DNA of 64,000 nucleotides, taken from assembly GCF_901709675.1 (NCBI RefSeq), contig NC_051095.1, positions 23,510,456 to 23,574,455 on the forward strand. The letters run 5' to 3'. A model generated the notes under the pieces. That model saw only the letters and a program-made list of their open reading frames with translations. It ran no database searches and was not told where the DNA came from. Source of the DNA: Syngnathus acus. Lineage: Eukaryota > Chordata > Actinopteri > Syngnathiformes > Syngnathidae. The position numbers were made by a program, and so were the translations under genes. Shown piece by piece: positions 33,698 through 46,600 of the stretch (within the stretch, counting starts at the first letter, position 1; each line of letters starts with the position of its first letter).

Positions 33698-34344
33698 CCG
33701 TATTGGCCCAAGTATAAGACGACCCTGATTGTAAGACGACCCCCTCTTTTTCAAGACTCAAGTTTGAAAAAAACTTTTTGAACACCAAATTTATTTTTTA
33801 TACAGAAAATAATTACAGTAAATCTGAAACAAATGATTATAACAATATATTCGAGAGAAAAAGCATGTTATTTTGCCTCATTCAAATCATGCAAAAACTG
33901 TCTATCACATCTTAATATCTGAACATTTAAATATGTAAACTAAAAGTGCAATCACATTTGTAAATGAATTACTTCTGGTTTTTGAAATGTAAATAAACCA
34001 ATCTACTGTGATAAAACAACAAAATTGCAATAACTGCATTAACTATCAAAGTGAAGTCTAACTATAACTGTAGTCTTGAAACAAATCTGAATAAGGAAAA
34101 ACATTGCAATAAAATAATGCGAACTGGTTTAAACTTGAGAGTAGCTGAGATCTCTCTCTTTCTTCTTCGTGACAGGGGTTCGCTTTGGCCTTGGGAGTTA
34201 AGTTCAGCATTCACTTTAAAGATATCTGGCGCCATCTAGCGTTGTGAATGGGTATAATGTCTAGACCCTGAATGTAAGACGACTCCCACTTTTTCAGTCT
34301 TATTTCAATGCAAAAAAAAAAGTCTTATATTCGGGCCAATACGG
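33698..34344. mobile_element. MITE family B, copy 2 (inverted)
   Basis: Starts ccgtattggcccaagtataa and ends tattcgggccaatacgg. TA precedes it (33696-33697) and a changed 'tt' follows it. Its sequence is the reverse complement of 25373-26000, with about 20 bp of small indels. Confidence 0.8.
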
Positions 34345-34934
34345 TTATAAAGAGGGAGCTGTTTTAGTTTCACTGCTAGAAATGAACTGGCTTTTACACT
34401 GGTCAGTCTGACTAATTACTTCTTTATGAATAAGCCATGAATGTTTTGTTTTCACGTTCTTTATGCTTTTAATTCACGAGGAATCAGGATGAAGACCGAG
34501 GGAAATCAATGGCAAGAGTTTGTTTTGTTCAGCTTTTAAAATGTGTTTGCATTCACTGAATATATCTGAATATATTTTATGTGTTTGCATTCACTGAATA
34601 TACGGAGTGTACTAAACTACTAGAGGTTGTGCATACCAACTGGTTTATTCGTCATATGTATGATTGAAATGTTTAGCAAATTGGTGGAACTAGCCTCTGC
34701 GACACTGTTTTGTTTTGATATTAACCAATTAAAATATGAAGTGTTTCATTCTTATTCAGACAAGTGTGCTTAATTTTGTACCCTAAACTGATTCATCACA
34801 AAATGTGGGGTCAATCAATTTTGGTTTGGAAGAACGTAAAATTCAACGCAAGGTTTTTTGTGTGTCATTCTTCTTCAGTAGTTCACTTACATTTAGAAAA
34901 AACTTTGAGTCAAAAGTGTATTTTGGTCAATTCT
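34345..34934. other. Unassigned stretch
   Basis: Contains a short direct repeat, 'gtgtttgcattcactgaata', at about 34543 and 34581. No gene recognised. Confidence 0.4.
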
Positions 34935-35092
34935 GGGGAATCTAAATGTGGTCACCTCAACAAAGCATCCTTTGCAAAAGGAGCGCCCACCCCCAAAACA
35001 TGAACACACCATGCTCTTGTGCGGGTAGCTTTTTAAGATTTCTTTCAGCTGGTGTGATAATTAAATTATGTGGAGAATAGACAGCTGTAAAA
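34935..35092 (-). repeat. Right arm of the inverted repeat pair
   Basis: Matches the reverse complement of 30393-30559. It lies about 100 bp upstream of the second Rex3 insertion. Confidence 0.8.
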
Positions 35093-35189
35093 AAATCTTT
35101 GATTAGAGCTTTATAGCTTTATAGTGTATGAAAAATGTCAAAAGTATATACGTATATATATATATTTTTTTTTTATAGATTTTTTTTTC

Positions 35190-38100
35190 TTCCCATGGGC
35201 TCACCACCTGTGGGAGGGGCCAAAGGGGTCGGGTGCATTGCAAGCTGGGCGGCGGCCAAAGGCAGGGACCTTGGCGGTCTGATCCCCGGCTGCAGAAGCT
35301 GGCTCTTGGGACATGGAATGTCACCTCTCTGGCTGGAAAGGAGCCCGAGCTGGTGTGCGAGGCAGAAAAGTTCCGACTAGATATAGTCGGACTTGCCTCC
35401 ACACACAGTTTGGGTTCCGGTACAAGCCCTCTCGAGAGGGGCTGGACTCTCTTCCACTCTGGAGTTGCCCACGGTGAGAGGCGTCGGGCAGGTGTGGGTA
35501 TACTTATTGCCCCCCGGCTGGGCGCCTGCACATTGGGGTTCACCCCGGTGAACGAGAGGGTAGCCTCCCTCCGCCTTCGGGTGGGGGGACGGGTCCTGAC
35601 TGTTGTTTGTGTCTATGCACCAAACGGCAGCTCAGAGTACCCACCCTTCTTGGAGTCCCTGGAGGAAGTGCTGGAGAGCGCTCCTTCTGGGGACTCCGTC
35701 GTTCTACTGGGTGACTTCAATGCTCACGTGGGCAATGACAGTGAGACCTGGAAGGGCGTGATTGGGAGGAACGGCCCCCCCCGATCTGAACCCGAGCGGT
35801 GTTCTATTGTTGGACTTCTGTGCTCGACACGGATTTTCAATAATGAACACCATGTTCAAACATAAGGGTGTCCATGTGTGCACTTGGCACCAGGACACCC
35901 TAGGCCGCAGTTCGATGATCGACTTTGTAGTCGTGTCATCGGATTTGCGGCCGCATGTTTTGGACACTCGGGCGAAGAGAGGGGCGGAGCTGTCAACTGA
36001 TCACCACCTGGTGGTGGGTTGGCTCCGATGGTGGGGGAAGATGCCGGTCCGACCTGGCAGACCCAAACGTTCTGTGAGGGTCTGCTGGGAACGTCTGGCG
36101 GAATCCCCTGTCAGGAAGAGCTTCAACTCCCACCTCCGGCAGAGCTTTTCCCACGTCCCGGGGGAGGCGGGGGACATTGAGTCCGAGTGGACCTTGTTCC
36201 GCGCCTCCATTGTTGAGGCGGCCGACCGGAGCTGTGGCCGTAAGGTCATTGGTGCCTGTCGTGGCGGCAATCCCCGAACCCGCTGGTGGACACCGGCGGT
36301 AAGGGATGCCGTCAAGCTGAAGAAGGAGTCCTATCGGGCCGTTTTGGCCTGCGGGACTCCGGAGGCAGCTGACAGGTACCGGATGGCCAAGCGGAACGCG
36401 GCTTCGGCGGTTGCTGAGGCAAAAACCCGGGCGTGGGAGGAGTTCGGCGAGGCCATGGAGAATGACTTCCGGACGGCTTCGAGGAAATTCTGGTCCACCA
36501 TCCGGCGTCTCAGGAGGGGGAAGCAGTGCAACGTCAACACTGTTTACAGTGGAGATGGCGTGCTGCTGACCTCGACTCGGGACGTCGTGTGTCGGTGGGG
36601 AGAATACTTCGAAGACCTCCTCAATTCCACCGACACGCCTTCCATTGTGGAAGCAGGGCCTGAGGACTCTGAGGCGGACTCTCCAATCTCTGGGGTTGAA
36701 GTCACTGAGGTAGTTAAAAAACTCCTCGGTGGCAAGGCCCCGGGGGTGGATGAGATCCGCCCGGATTTCTTAAGGGCTCTGGATGTTGTGGGGCTGTCAT
36801 GGCTGACACGTCTCTACAGCATCGCGTGGACATCGGGGACAGTGCCTCTGGATTGGCAGACTGGGGTGGTGGTTCCCCTCTTTAAGAAGGGGGACCGGAG
36901 GGTGTGTTCCAATTACAGGGGAATTACACTCCTCAGCCTCCCTGGTAAGGTCTATTCAGGGGTGCTGGAGAGGAGGGTCCGTCGGGAGGTCGAACCTCGG
37001 ATTCAGGAGGAACAGTGTGGCTTTCGTCCTGGCCGTGGAACAGTGGACCAGCTCTTCACCCTCAACAGGATCCTCGAGGGTGCATGGGAGTTCGCCCAAC
37101 CAGTCCACATGTGTTTTGTGGACTTGGAGAAGGCGTTCGACCGTGTCCCTCGGGAGGTTCTGTGGGGGGTGCTTCGGGAGTACGGGGTACCGAGCCAACT
37201 GATAAGGGCGGTTCGGTCCCTGTATCACCGATGCCAGAGTGTGGTCCGCATTTCCGGCAGTAAGTCGGATTCGTTCCCAGTGAGGGTTGGACTCCGCCAA
37301 GGCTGCCCTTTGTCACCGATTCTGTTCATAATTTTTATGGACAGAATTTCTAGGTGCAGCCGAGGCGTTGAGGGTGTCCGGTTTGGGGACCTCAGCATCG
37401 CGTCTCTGCTTTTTGCAGACGACGTTGTGCTGTTGGCTTCTTCAGGCCGTGATCTCCAGCTCTCACTGGAGCGGTTCGCAGCCGAGTGTGAAGCGGTCGG
37501 GATGAGGGTCAGCACCTCCAAATCCGAGTCCATGGTCCTCGATCGGAAAAGGGTGGAATGCCCTCTCCGGATCGGGGATGAGATCCTGCCCCAAGTGGAG
37601 GAGTTTAAGTATCTTGGGGTCTTGTTCACGAGTGAGGGGAGGATGGAGTGCGAGATCGACAGGCGGATCGGTGCAGCGTCGGCAGTAATGCGGACTCTGT
37701 ACCGGTCCGTCGTGGTAAAGAGAGAGCTGAGCCAAAAGGCAAAGCTCTCAATTTACCGGTCGATTTACGCTCCTACCCTCACCTATGGTCACGAGCTATG
37801 GGTCGTGACCGAAAGAACGAGATCCCGGATACAAGCGGCCGAAATGAGTTTTCTCCGCAGGATGTCCGGGCTCTCCCTTAGAGATAGGGTGAGGAGTTCG
37901 GTCATCCGGGAGAGACTCGGAGTAGAGTCGCTACTCCTCCACGTTGAGAGGAGCCAGATGAGGTGGCTCGGGCATCTCATCAGGATGCCTCCTGGACGCC
38001 TCCCTGGGGAGGTGTTCCGGGCATGTCCCACCGGTAGGAGACCCCGGGGACGACCCAGGACGCGCTGGAGAGACTATGTCTCTCGGCTGGCCTGGGAACG

Positions 38101-38230
38101 CCTTGGGATCCCCCGGGATGAGCTAGATGAAGTGGCTGGGGAGAGGGAAGTCTGGGAGTCCCTCCTGAAGCTGCTGCCCCCGCGACCCGACCCCGGATAA
38201 GCGGAAGAAGATGGATGGATGGATGGATGG
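35190..38230 (+). mobile_element. Rex3 LINE, copy B, 5'-truncated
   Basis: Homology to copy A begins at 'cttcccatgggctcaccacc' (6843 in copy A), so about 330 bp of the 5' end, including the candidate ribozyme, are absent. The 3' end is the same gatg tail. The target duplication is unclear because the left flank is T-rich. Nearly identical to copy A by eye. Confidence 0.88.
35233..38200 (+). pseudogene. Rex3 endonuclease-RT with one frameshift
   Basis: Same protein as copy A. The endonuclease begins in the first frame ([17 protein letters not shown]) and breaks at 35775-35782, where a run of eight C replaces the seven C at 7429-7435 of copy A. The second frame then runs unbroken to the stop at 38200 and includes STDHHLV, the whole reverse transcriptase (FADD at about 37415) and the C-terminal [12 protein letters not shown]. 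It keeps the valine codon (ELWVVTER) that copy A lacks. The single homopolymer slip could be a genuine mutation or an assembly error. The first ~85 residues of the protein are missing. Confidence 0.88.
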
Positions 38231-38255
38231 ATTTGTTTTTTGCTGGCCACCAGTT

Positions 38256-38441
38256 CAAAGTCAAAGTCTGCTTAATTGTCAATTTCTTCACATGCCAAGA
38301 CACACAAAGAAATCGAAATTACGTTCCCACTATCCCACGGTGACAAGACATAGTACACAATATACATACAAGTAAACAACACAAAAAATAAAAACAAGAA
38401 GGCACAAACAATGAATAAATAAGAGTGATGAATAAATAAAG
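38256..38441 (-). repeat. L2-type LINE 3' tail only
   Basis: The plus strand reads 'caaagtcaaagtctgcttaa' and then tail sequence like that at 17780-17960 in reverse. It is an extreme 5'-truncated antisense copy, directly joined to the longer antisense copy that follows. Confidence 0.75.
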
Positions 38442-39368
38442 TCAAAAGTCAAAGTCAAAGTCAGCTTTATTGTCAATCCCTTCATATGTCAAGACACACA
38501 AAGAAACCGAAATTCCGTTTCCTCCATCCCACGGTGACGAGACATACAAGTAGGCGACACAAAACAAAAACAAGAAGGCACAAACCATAAATAATAAATA
38601 ATAAATAAAATAAAATGAGCGATGAATAAAAACAGACCAATAACCCATTGAATATGAGGGGCAAAACCGAGCCAGTGAGCATACAGCAAGAACAGGACGC
38701 TACGCTGAAAGGGGGTAATGTTAATAAACAAATAACATAATAAATAAGAGGAGCAAAAATGGAGCAAGTGTGCAAACAGCAGACAGTCAGGATATAGCGC
38801 AAAAGTACAGGACGCTACGCAGAAGGGGGGAGAGAGTTCAGGATCCTAACAGCCTGGAGTATGAAGCTGTTGGTGAGTCTGGTGGTGCGGGAGCGCAGGC
38901 TCCTGTACTTCTTCCCAGAGGGCAGAAGATCAAACAAAGAGTGAGCGGGGTGACTCACATCACTCACAATCGCGGTCGCCTTGCGGGTGAGACGGGAGGT
39001 GTAAATGTCCTTCAGGGAGGGGAGTGAAGCACCAATAATCTTACCAGCCGTGTTCACTATGCGCTGCAGGGCCTTCATGTTGTATTCAGTGCAGCTACCA
39101 CCCCAAACAGCGATACAACTGGAGAGGACGCTCTCAAGAATGTAGTCATGCGGTGTTGGTGGACCAGGAGAGATCCTCACTCATGTGCACCCCCAGGAAT
39201 CTGGTGCTGCTCACTCTCTCCACCACAGCACTGTCGATGGTCAGCGGCAGGTGTTGGGTGTGGCCCTTCCGGAAGTCAACAACAATCTCCTTGGTCTTGT
39301 TGACGTTCAGCAGGAGGTTGTTGTCCCTGCACCACGTGGTCAGAAGGTCAACCTCCAACCTGTATTGA
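38442..39368 (-). pseudogene. Antisense L2-type LINE, RT C-terminal part
   Basis: On the minus strand it encodes [40 protein letters not shown], then [16 protein letters not shown] and LPSGKKYRSLRSRTTRL, very close to the copy at 15899. About 80 bp are deleted near 39150, joining STNTA directly to sequence before ESVLSSC, and a second small deletion follows. The catalytic FADD block is not included: homology starts at the point equivalent to 17066. The 3' tail (aataaagctgacttt) lies at 38446-38470. It is inactive. Confidence 0.85.
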
Positions 39369-40469
39369 GTCTATATGAGTGTAATAAGTTGCGCCAGCGC
39401 ACTTGTTTCCGACATGACAAAAGGCATGACTGAAAATGAATGAATGAAATTTGTGTATTGGAGCATTAGAGCACTGTTTAACTACATCATTAGAAATCCA
39501 CTTGATAATGGTTATTCACCGCCAACTTTCATCAACAGTCTCAAGTTGACATCCTGTTAGAGCTTCAAAAGACTCTAAGGAAACAGTAGCATAATATTAG
39601 TCGCATTATATGTGCCAACTTCCAGTTTGCAGCTGTTTTTTGCTGTGTATGAGAGACCTTACAAGTAGAATCTATCAAAAAGTTACTGTTTCACACTTTA
39701 TAACACTTCTGAGTCAGATTCATGGAGACATCTGAGCAGCTCCTGTCTTTCAGTTCACTCCAATTCTTTTTGAATATGTGCTATCAAGCCCTGAATAGTG
39801 CCTCTTTTTCCCTTTAAGTTCTGTGCGTAGACCGATCCCAGGTGATGAATAATACAGCTTCTTAATGCTGAGGGATCCATTAGCAGAATTTTTATTAATA
39901 GGTTTGTGTTCAGAAGAGAGCTGACATAATTGTGGAATTTGATTGCTCTCCAGCTCCACCATCATCTCTGACGTGTTGTTTACGAAAGATGAATGAAAAA
40001 CTTAATCGACTGCCATTCACCTCCCCAGGAACCTGCATATGAATAAATGAATGAATATTGAACAAAGATACGGAAAGAGAGCCACGCGGTAGATTATTCA
40101 ATTTCCTACTTGTATGCTGCAGTAAGCTTTACAACCAGACAGGGTCAAGTTAAAGCTGTTAGTATTTCTCAGGTTTATGCATAGTACCTGAAAGCAACAC
40201 TTGCGTGAAATTAAATTTCCTCAACAGAAAACAAACTTCGGGAAAAAAAACCCAATCAAAAAACATCTTAAATTAGCTGATATTTGTTGTATCAAACACC
40301 GTTTTCTTATATCAAAGTAAATATACTTAAGTACTGAAAGTAAACGGTGTGTTATGATTATGTTTTGATTTATTTACATTTGTATTATTTATTTTGTTGA
40401 CAGTGGTGTACTTAAAGATCTCTGTTTATCCTGGATATCTGTGGCCATAAGTGGAAGGTGAGAAAACAT
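39369..40469. other. Unassigned stretch
   Basis: AT-rich. No exon or repeat end is supported. Confidence 0.4.
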
Positions 40470-41045
40470 GTATAGTTGGCTGATTGACCACTCCAAATTG
40501 TCTGTAGGTGTGATTGTGAAACGGATCAAGCATAACAACCAAGTGCGCCACACTTTGTTTATTGAATTGAGGGAGAGTCGAACCAACAAGCGAGCAGGAT
40601 GTGAGACGAATTTGTGGTCTGAGATGGGCAGTTGATCGGGGCAGGCGGCATTCAGCCGTAGTCAGTCAGCTTGGTCAGGCAGCAAGGTCGGCAACTAGAA
40701 ACGAGGACACAAGGAACAAGCGGGTGGCATACAGGACAAACTAACTAGAGTGTGGGGTTTGAATAGGGGAGTTGATTAGGTGGGAGCAGGGGTGGTGATC
40801 AGTACAGCTGTCAAGCAATGAGCTTGCTGTGGGGTTGTGGCTGTGACCGATGTGCATCATGGTGATGTGGCTTGTTATCGTTGTAAACAGGAGCGAGGCG
40901 CTGACCAAGGTACAAGGAGAGCAGGCACATGACAGGTTGCTTGTCTGTGTGTCCTGTGATTGCTTGGCAACCAGTTCAGGGTATACCCCGCCAACTGTGC
41001 AAAGACTGCTGGGATAGGCTCCAGCACCCTCCACGACCCTCGTGT
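40470..41045 (-). repeat. Dispersed fish repeat split by an LTR
   Basis: Antisense copy. The first piece is 'ttgaccactccaaattgtct' to 'gtgtgattgtga', and it resumes after 40934 with 'ggttgcttgtctgtgtgtcc', 'ggcaaccagttcagggtata' and 'ctgggataggctccagcacc'. Confidence 0.7.
40515..40934 (-). mobile_element. Solo LTR-like element, antisense
   Basis: On the minus strand it begins tgtcatgtgcctgc and ends gatccgtttcaca, with TG...CA ends and an aataaa ('ttcaataaacaaagtg') near the 3' end. Motifs are shared with 15180-15640. It interrupts the dispersed repeat. No clean 5-bp duplication is visible. Confidence 0.55.
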
Positions 41046-41249
41046 TGACTTGTGAGGCTCATTAGTTTACTGAAGCTGAGCCGTGTTTGGTTGTGACCTG
41101 AGAAATGGCAACTGAGCAAGTGGTGCAATGGTCGCTGCTTGCGATGGATAACAAATGGGTGAATTTTGCTGCTTAACTCTAATCCCATAAAGGCGATAGT
41201 AATCAGAAAGCTGTGTTTAGACTAGTGGGGGGCACATATAATACAACAT

Positions 41250-41327
41250 GATTTCCCCCCAGGTATCAATAAAGTACCTACCTACCTACCTACCTACCTA
41301 CCTAGGTACCTACCTACCTACCTACGT
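41250..41327 (+). repeat. Retroposon tail with (ccta)n
   Basis: 'gatttccccccaggtatcaa' then taaagta and ccta repeats, one of them altered to cctaggta. Confidence 0.55.
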
Positions 41328-42980
41328 AATTCATTGTAAAGTATTGCGTTGACTTCCTCTTTAAACGCAAACATATCTTTTTCAAATACATTGAGAGATA
41401 GATTTAAAGCATTACTTGTGTGTGTTAAAGGAGTGCAGTCATTTCACTTAGATTTCTCAAACACATTTTATTATGTGATAATTTGGTCTAGTATTATGAC
41501 CAGTTTCAAATATGATAATACCATTTTTATTACGTTTGTGCTTGTGTCTTGATTGTCCTCACTAACAAAGGGGAAACCTTATGAGATGAATGATTACATG
41601 ACAGTGGATTCCTGGCTGTTTAACATTGAACTTTGGGTTTCTCATGCAATCAGTGTAGAATAATGACGTGATCCTCCTGCCTTTACAGTGGCTGCCTCAT
41701 TGCATATCTGACATTCCGCTGGCACAGCTTCACAGCATTGGTTCTCATATCAGTCAAGATAATGCAAAGTGAGTGAATGGTTGAAAATAGTCATTTGCAA
41801 TGACTGCAGTATCCAAATTATAGACTGTATACCACTCTTTGAAATAAAATTACTTCATCATACAGGAGACAGACACGTGGCGCACTGACACTATCTTTTG
41901 ACACAGTTTTAAAAATCTTTCAATTATCATAGCATACTGTACTGTCGCCAAACTGTTCAGTATTACTCAACATTTCTGCCTGAGAGTGCAGTACTAAAAG
42001 ATCGTCCCAGTGGACTACCCTCCAGTATGACGTGGATTTATATCCAAAGCCAACTAAAGATGGCTGGACTTGCCAGAGGAAAAGAAACTGCTGATGACTC
42101 AGTAGATCAAGGCCGGTGTTTAAACCAGGAAAAAATGGGTCACAATGTTCCAGTATTTTTTAGAGTGATTTGCATAAACAAGGATCAAGTTCATTTCAAG
42201 CGTGACTTCACTATTGGACTGTGACAAAGCTCAGCAGCTACTGCCAGGTGGTGCAGATGCACACAAAAAAACCATCCAGCTCAGGTGACCAGGATGCTAC
42301 AAACATGTACAGCTTGCATCGCTGCAACTCGCGCTGGACGGGCCATCCACATGCCGAAGCACCTCTGTGCCGATTAATGGACACTTTATTGGACGTAAAA
42401 AAGGTTCCAAGGACTCTCTGACAGGGGAGTACGTACTTGTAGCAGCAGAAAGTCTCATACACAGGACCATACCTCTCATCCGACAGGCATGTTGCGAAAC
42501 ATTAACTTTGTGTCTTTATTCAGCAACACTTGATTTTTACAAGTAAAAAAAATACAATAGAAAAATGTACTGTGTTTTTGACACATGCTGTGATTCCAAG
42601 TGTAAACATTACTGTTTTGAGTCACACATTTTTCTTATCCTTCAGCCTATATTTGGCTGCCAAAGCTTTACAATAAAAATGCCGAGCGACCACAGGCAGA
42701 GACAAGGGAAGGTGTGCCTTTCTTCAAACATTCCTTTCTGAAAGCAATTCAGGGGGAGTGCAGAGCCAAACCTCTGAAACAGAGTCAACAATTGGTAATG
42801 GTTCATTAAATTCAAACAATTGTTTTGGGTTTTAAATGTATTTATTTACATACTACATTACATGAAATATGTACAAAGACACAACAACACAAAAGTACAA
42901 ACAGTTTCACCAAAGATATTTTTGCTTGTTGTATGTTACAGGTTAGGTTGTAGAGTTGATAGACCTAATTTTTGAAGAAG
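41328..42980. other. Unassigned stretch
   Basis: 42230-42430 is less AT-rich and has overlapping short open frames on both strands, none with a recognisable domain. No gene is called. Confidence 0.4.
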
Positions 42981-42982
42981 TA

Positions 42983-43674
42983 CACATAAATCTCGACTTT
43001 ACTCGCTTCGATCTTACGCGACTCTCTGCCTAATGTGGTTTGGTCATGGGCCCCTTTTTTTTTGTCATACATTTTCAAGTAGTATTTTAAATCGATGATA
43101 TAAGGACTGTACGAAGCTAAATGACTAGTGCGTAAACCTTAGCGCTAGTGATTTGATGAATTTCCGTGAACGATTTAAAAGCGTTTGATAATAAGAAGTT
43201 TGATCTTTATGGCTGCTTTTTTACAGTGTTACGGATAGCTAGGATTGTTTTTGATTGAGAAAGGGGGAAGTTCGTGGAATCCCCCCAATCAATACAGTCA
43301 CCCATAAGTCAAAGAGCGTGGCCGGACACAGCCCAGCAGTAGTAGAATAAGTGGCTGCTTTATTCTCTCTTCCATCCAATTCACATAGCATCAAAATTAC
43401 TTTCTCAAGCCACCTGATATTGTCATCTGCGTATTGCTTCTCTTTTAAGAAAATGACAACAGACTACGATGTGTGTGGGTGACGGACGGCAAACGGACCC
43501 CTTTGGCTGCCCAACAACATGCCTGACGTAAATTAACGTAACAAAGGATCACTTCGGCTGCCTAAAATCATGCCTTTCTAAAAAAAACAAGACTTTCTAG
43601 ACAACACGCTTTCAGGGTTAACGTGCTTCCCAAATTCTGGACCCCAAAGTCCGCGTGAAATCGAGATCTAGGTG
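42983..43674. mobile_element. Tigger/mariner-like MITE
   Basis: Left end cacataaatctcgactttac; right end gtgaaatcgagatctaggtg, an inverted copy with a few mismatches. TA on both sides (42981-42982 and 43675-43676). 692 bp, without a transposase frame. Confidence 0.65.
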
Positions 43675-43676
43675 TA

Positions 43677-46600
43677 TTTGCCAATTCAATTTGCTATTTG
43701 TAAATCACACCTCAATATCATAGTTACCATTAAAAAAATACCACCAGGTCATGAGGAGACTTTATGAAGTTGATGATGATTTTTTTGTGAATGGTTGACC
43801 ATCCAGGACTGGACCCTGTCTGCCTGAATGTGAACTCTTTTCAAAATGCCATTCAGATTTACAAAGCAGATTACAGGCCACTAAACTACAGAGCAATGCA
43901 CTGGTAAAATATAGTTTGAGGAGGATTTAATTTACCAGCTTATGAATCAAGTCAGAAATATTAAGAAAAAAAGTAATCAGATATCAGTTACACGGAAATG
44001 CTAGCGACTCCTTGGGCGCACAATCGGGGTGGTGATTCCAGCATGTGTGTTCCAACGCATTAGCGTTCGGAGAAAAAACATTTGGAGGCTGCAAAAGACC
44101 TGAAATTGGAAGGAGATTGTAGCAAGACAATGACCATAAACAAAACCTTAGGTTTAGTTCAAACAACAATGTAGTGTTGAGCACATCAGTGAATTTATAT
44201 CAATCACCAGCGGTGGTGGCAGAAGTATGTCCATCGTCAGTCATCGTCGGTCATCGTGATTTCAGGCCAACCCAATTCGGCACTCCATCTTTCACGTCGT
44301 AGTTTTTAGCGTGCTTCCTTCATTTCTAGATACAATTTCTTCATCACTAATTTATGTCAATCAGTGAAAAACCGTTTAAAACATAGAAAATGACTGAAAG
44401 GAACTACGAGCCTGAGCCATCAGGTTGTTGATGGTTTGACCCTAGTTCAGAGGCAAAACATTCAGGGCTGGAGTCAGAACAAGGTACTGATTGTTAGGAA
44501 TAGGCCACGTCTCGGGGTCTCTACTGCAGCATTCTAGGGTTCTTACTTGGGGGTCAATGTCTGAGGGGAGTAAAGAAGCCAAAGCTGGAGTTGGAGCAAG
44601 AGAAGCAGGAGAGTGCAGCTTGTGAGATTGTGAACTTCTGCAGCTTGTTGACTAAAGATGTGAGTGCAAACTTTAACTGCTTGCCAGGCTTACCAAGTTA
44701 CTGTATCACATGCTCATGTTGCTTGAGGACACCCTCTTCAGGGAATTCAGGGGAGGGAAATTGTGTGCGGGCCAGATCGTACAGTAACGGATAGCGTCAA
44801 TACCAAATATCACACAACACAGAGCTCTTGGCACCCTTTGAGATTTACTTCCACACGTGACATAGTAGTTGCACAACAGGAATAGGGCTTCACTCGATTT
44901 GGAGTAACTTGCCACGAGCAGGTCTTGAAACAGGGCTTCCCGTTTCCCAGGCAGGAGTGCTTTGTCTGAGCCATGCAGGAGATCAGGCAGGAAGAGGTGT
45001 GACATACATGTTAATTCCTGTTTTGAAGTTAACCGGGATAGGTTTCATTCAATAATAATATTTAAAACACTGTTTTATTATGAACAGTGTTTAACTTCTT
45101 TCTATTCCACAATAATTAAATGATAGCCTGCCTCACAATTCTTGTCACTTTTATATATTCCAATTAATTGTAGTTAGCTTAATACACTTTATTCAAATGA
45201 TTGAAAATGATAAGACAATGGAAACATTCACTAGCACCGATATGAAGGTGCCCACTGGTGGAGTATGTTTGTGTTGTTGTTTTGTATGATGTATTTGTTC
45301 CATTAACATCCTCTCACAAGCTCTCTTTTGTATTTAAAAGGGCTTAACGTAACCATGGTAAGGCACACTCTTTTACACATACCAGAATGGATTAGCCTAT
45401 TTTGTCAGAAATGGGGATCTACCAATTCAAATTGCATTCATTTGAGCTGTGTAAAAATAGAGACAACACCAGACCAGGAAGACCCACACACATTAAAATA
45501 AAATATTCCATCTTTGTAGTCCAAGCGCAAAGCCACTGAAATGCAATTGGCACCTTACAAGAAGATTGGATATAATTACAGCTTTAATTCCAAAGGTTAT
45601 GTCTACATAACCCTTGAGTATATCTACATATTAACAGATAACAAATCATGAGTATCATGTTTAGTTGGTAAGAGTTTACGTCTAGCACAAAGTGCAAACC
45701 ACTACCTGACAGTTGACTGGAATGCAAAATGTCACTGCATCATGTATTGTTTGGCATTGTGCCAAAAACAACCCAGTTGGACTTGTTTCATGACTTATTC
45801 AACAAGTCATTCTGGATATATACAAGTCAGGAATAGATAGGTTATAGCTCTTAAAATAAAACTGATTAGGTTTATTTTATCTGTCATAGACAACTCCATG
45901 CACACATTGACATCCTAAGTCTTAAGATAAGTTTGTCAGATGGAATAACATTGTGCTCATCAATAAACTTCTCTTTCAGTACCACAAGACTTCTAAACAA
46001 TATCCCATTGAAGATGAGTAGCATGGCTTGTGTTTGAACGTTCCAGCTATTTACAGCCTCATATGTAATGTCATTCCATCTACCATTTTGTACTTTTTAT
46101 TTGGTTTGAATTTTATCTTGTGATCTTTCCAAAATGACTAACATTGTAAAGAAAGGTACAGGCAGAGATATCTTGTAAAATGACAATCACAACATCATGA
46201 CTAATGTCTCAAGTGTCTGAGATCTTGTCATAATTTCTCCCTTGCACGGCAAAATCCATCGCTTTAATAACTCCTGTTTTCTACTGATTGAACCCATCCT
46301 CTTGTCTGGAGACAAAATCATAGGTTTGACTTGCTTATCCTCAAACCACTTGTTGTTATTCAGTCTCTTTGAGAAGTCATTTTTCTTTCAAACTCGATTC
46401 CTCCCTGAAACATTGCCAAAGTCTAAAACAGCATCCATCTATCAGGAGTAGTGAAAGTTTTAGTTTGGAGCCTTGCAGAAGGTGATATATAACTTTGAAG
46501 AAAGTCTCTTGGGCAAGCTTGGTTTCCCTTCAGTGACCATGTTTTTTTCTGACAGACAGTGATAAACGGTTTGCCACCAGCCAACGTTTTCCTGAGAGAC

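Noticed and set aside
25373-34344. A large 9-kb inverted structure bounded by the two family B MITEs
   Set aside because: Only the MITEs themselves are inverted copies; flanking sequences do not match, so these are independent insertions.
42221-42479. Possible exon in a GC-richer patch
   Set aside because: Several short frames on both strands, no consistent splice sites and no family match.
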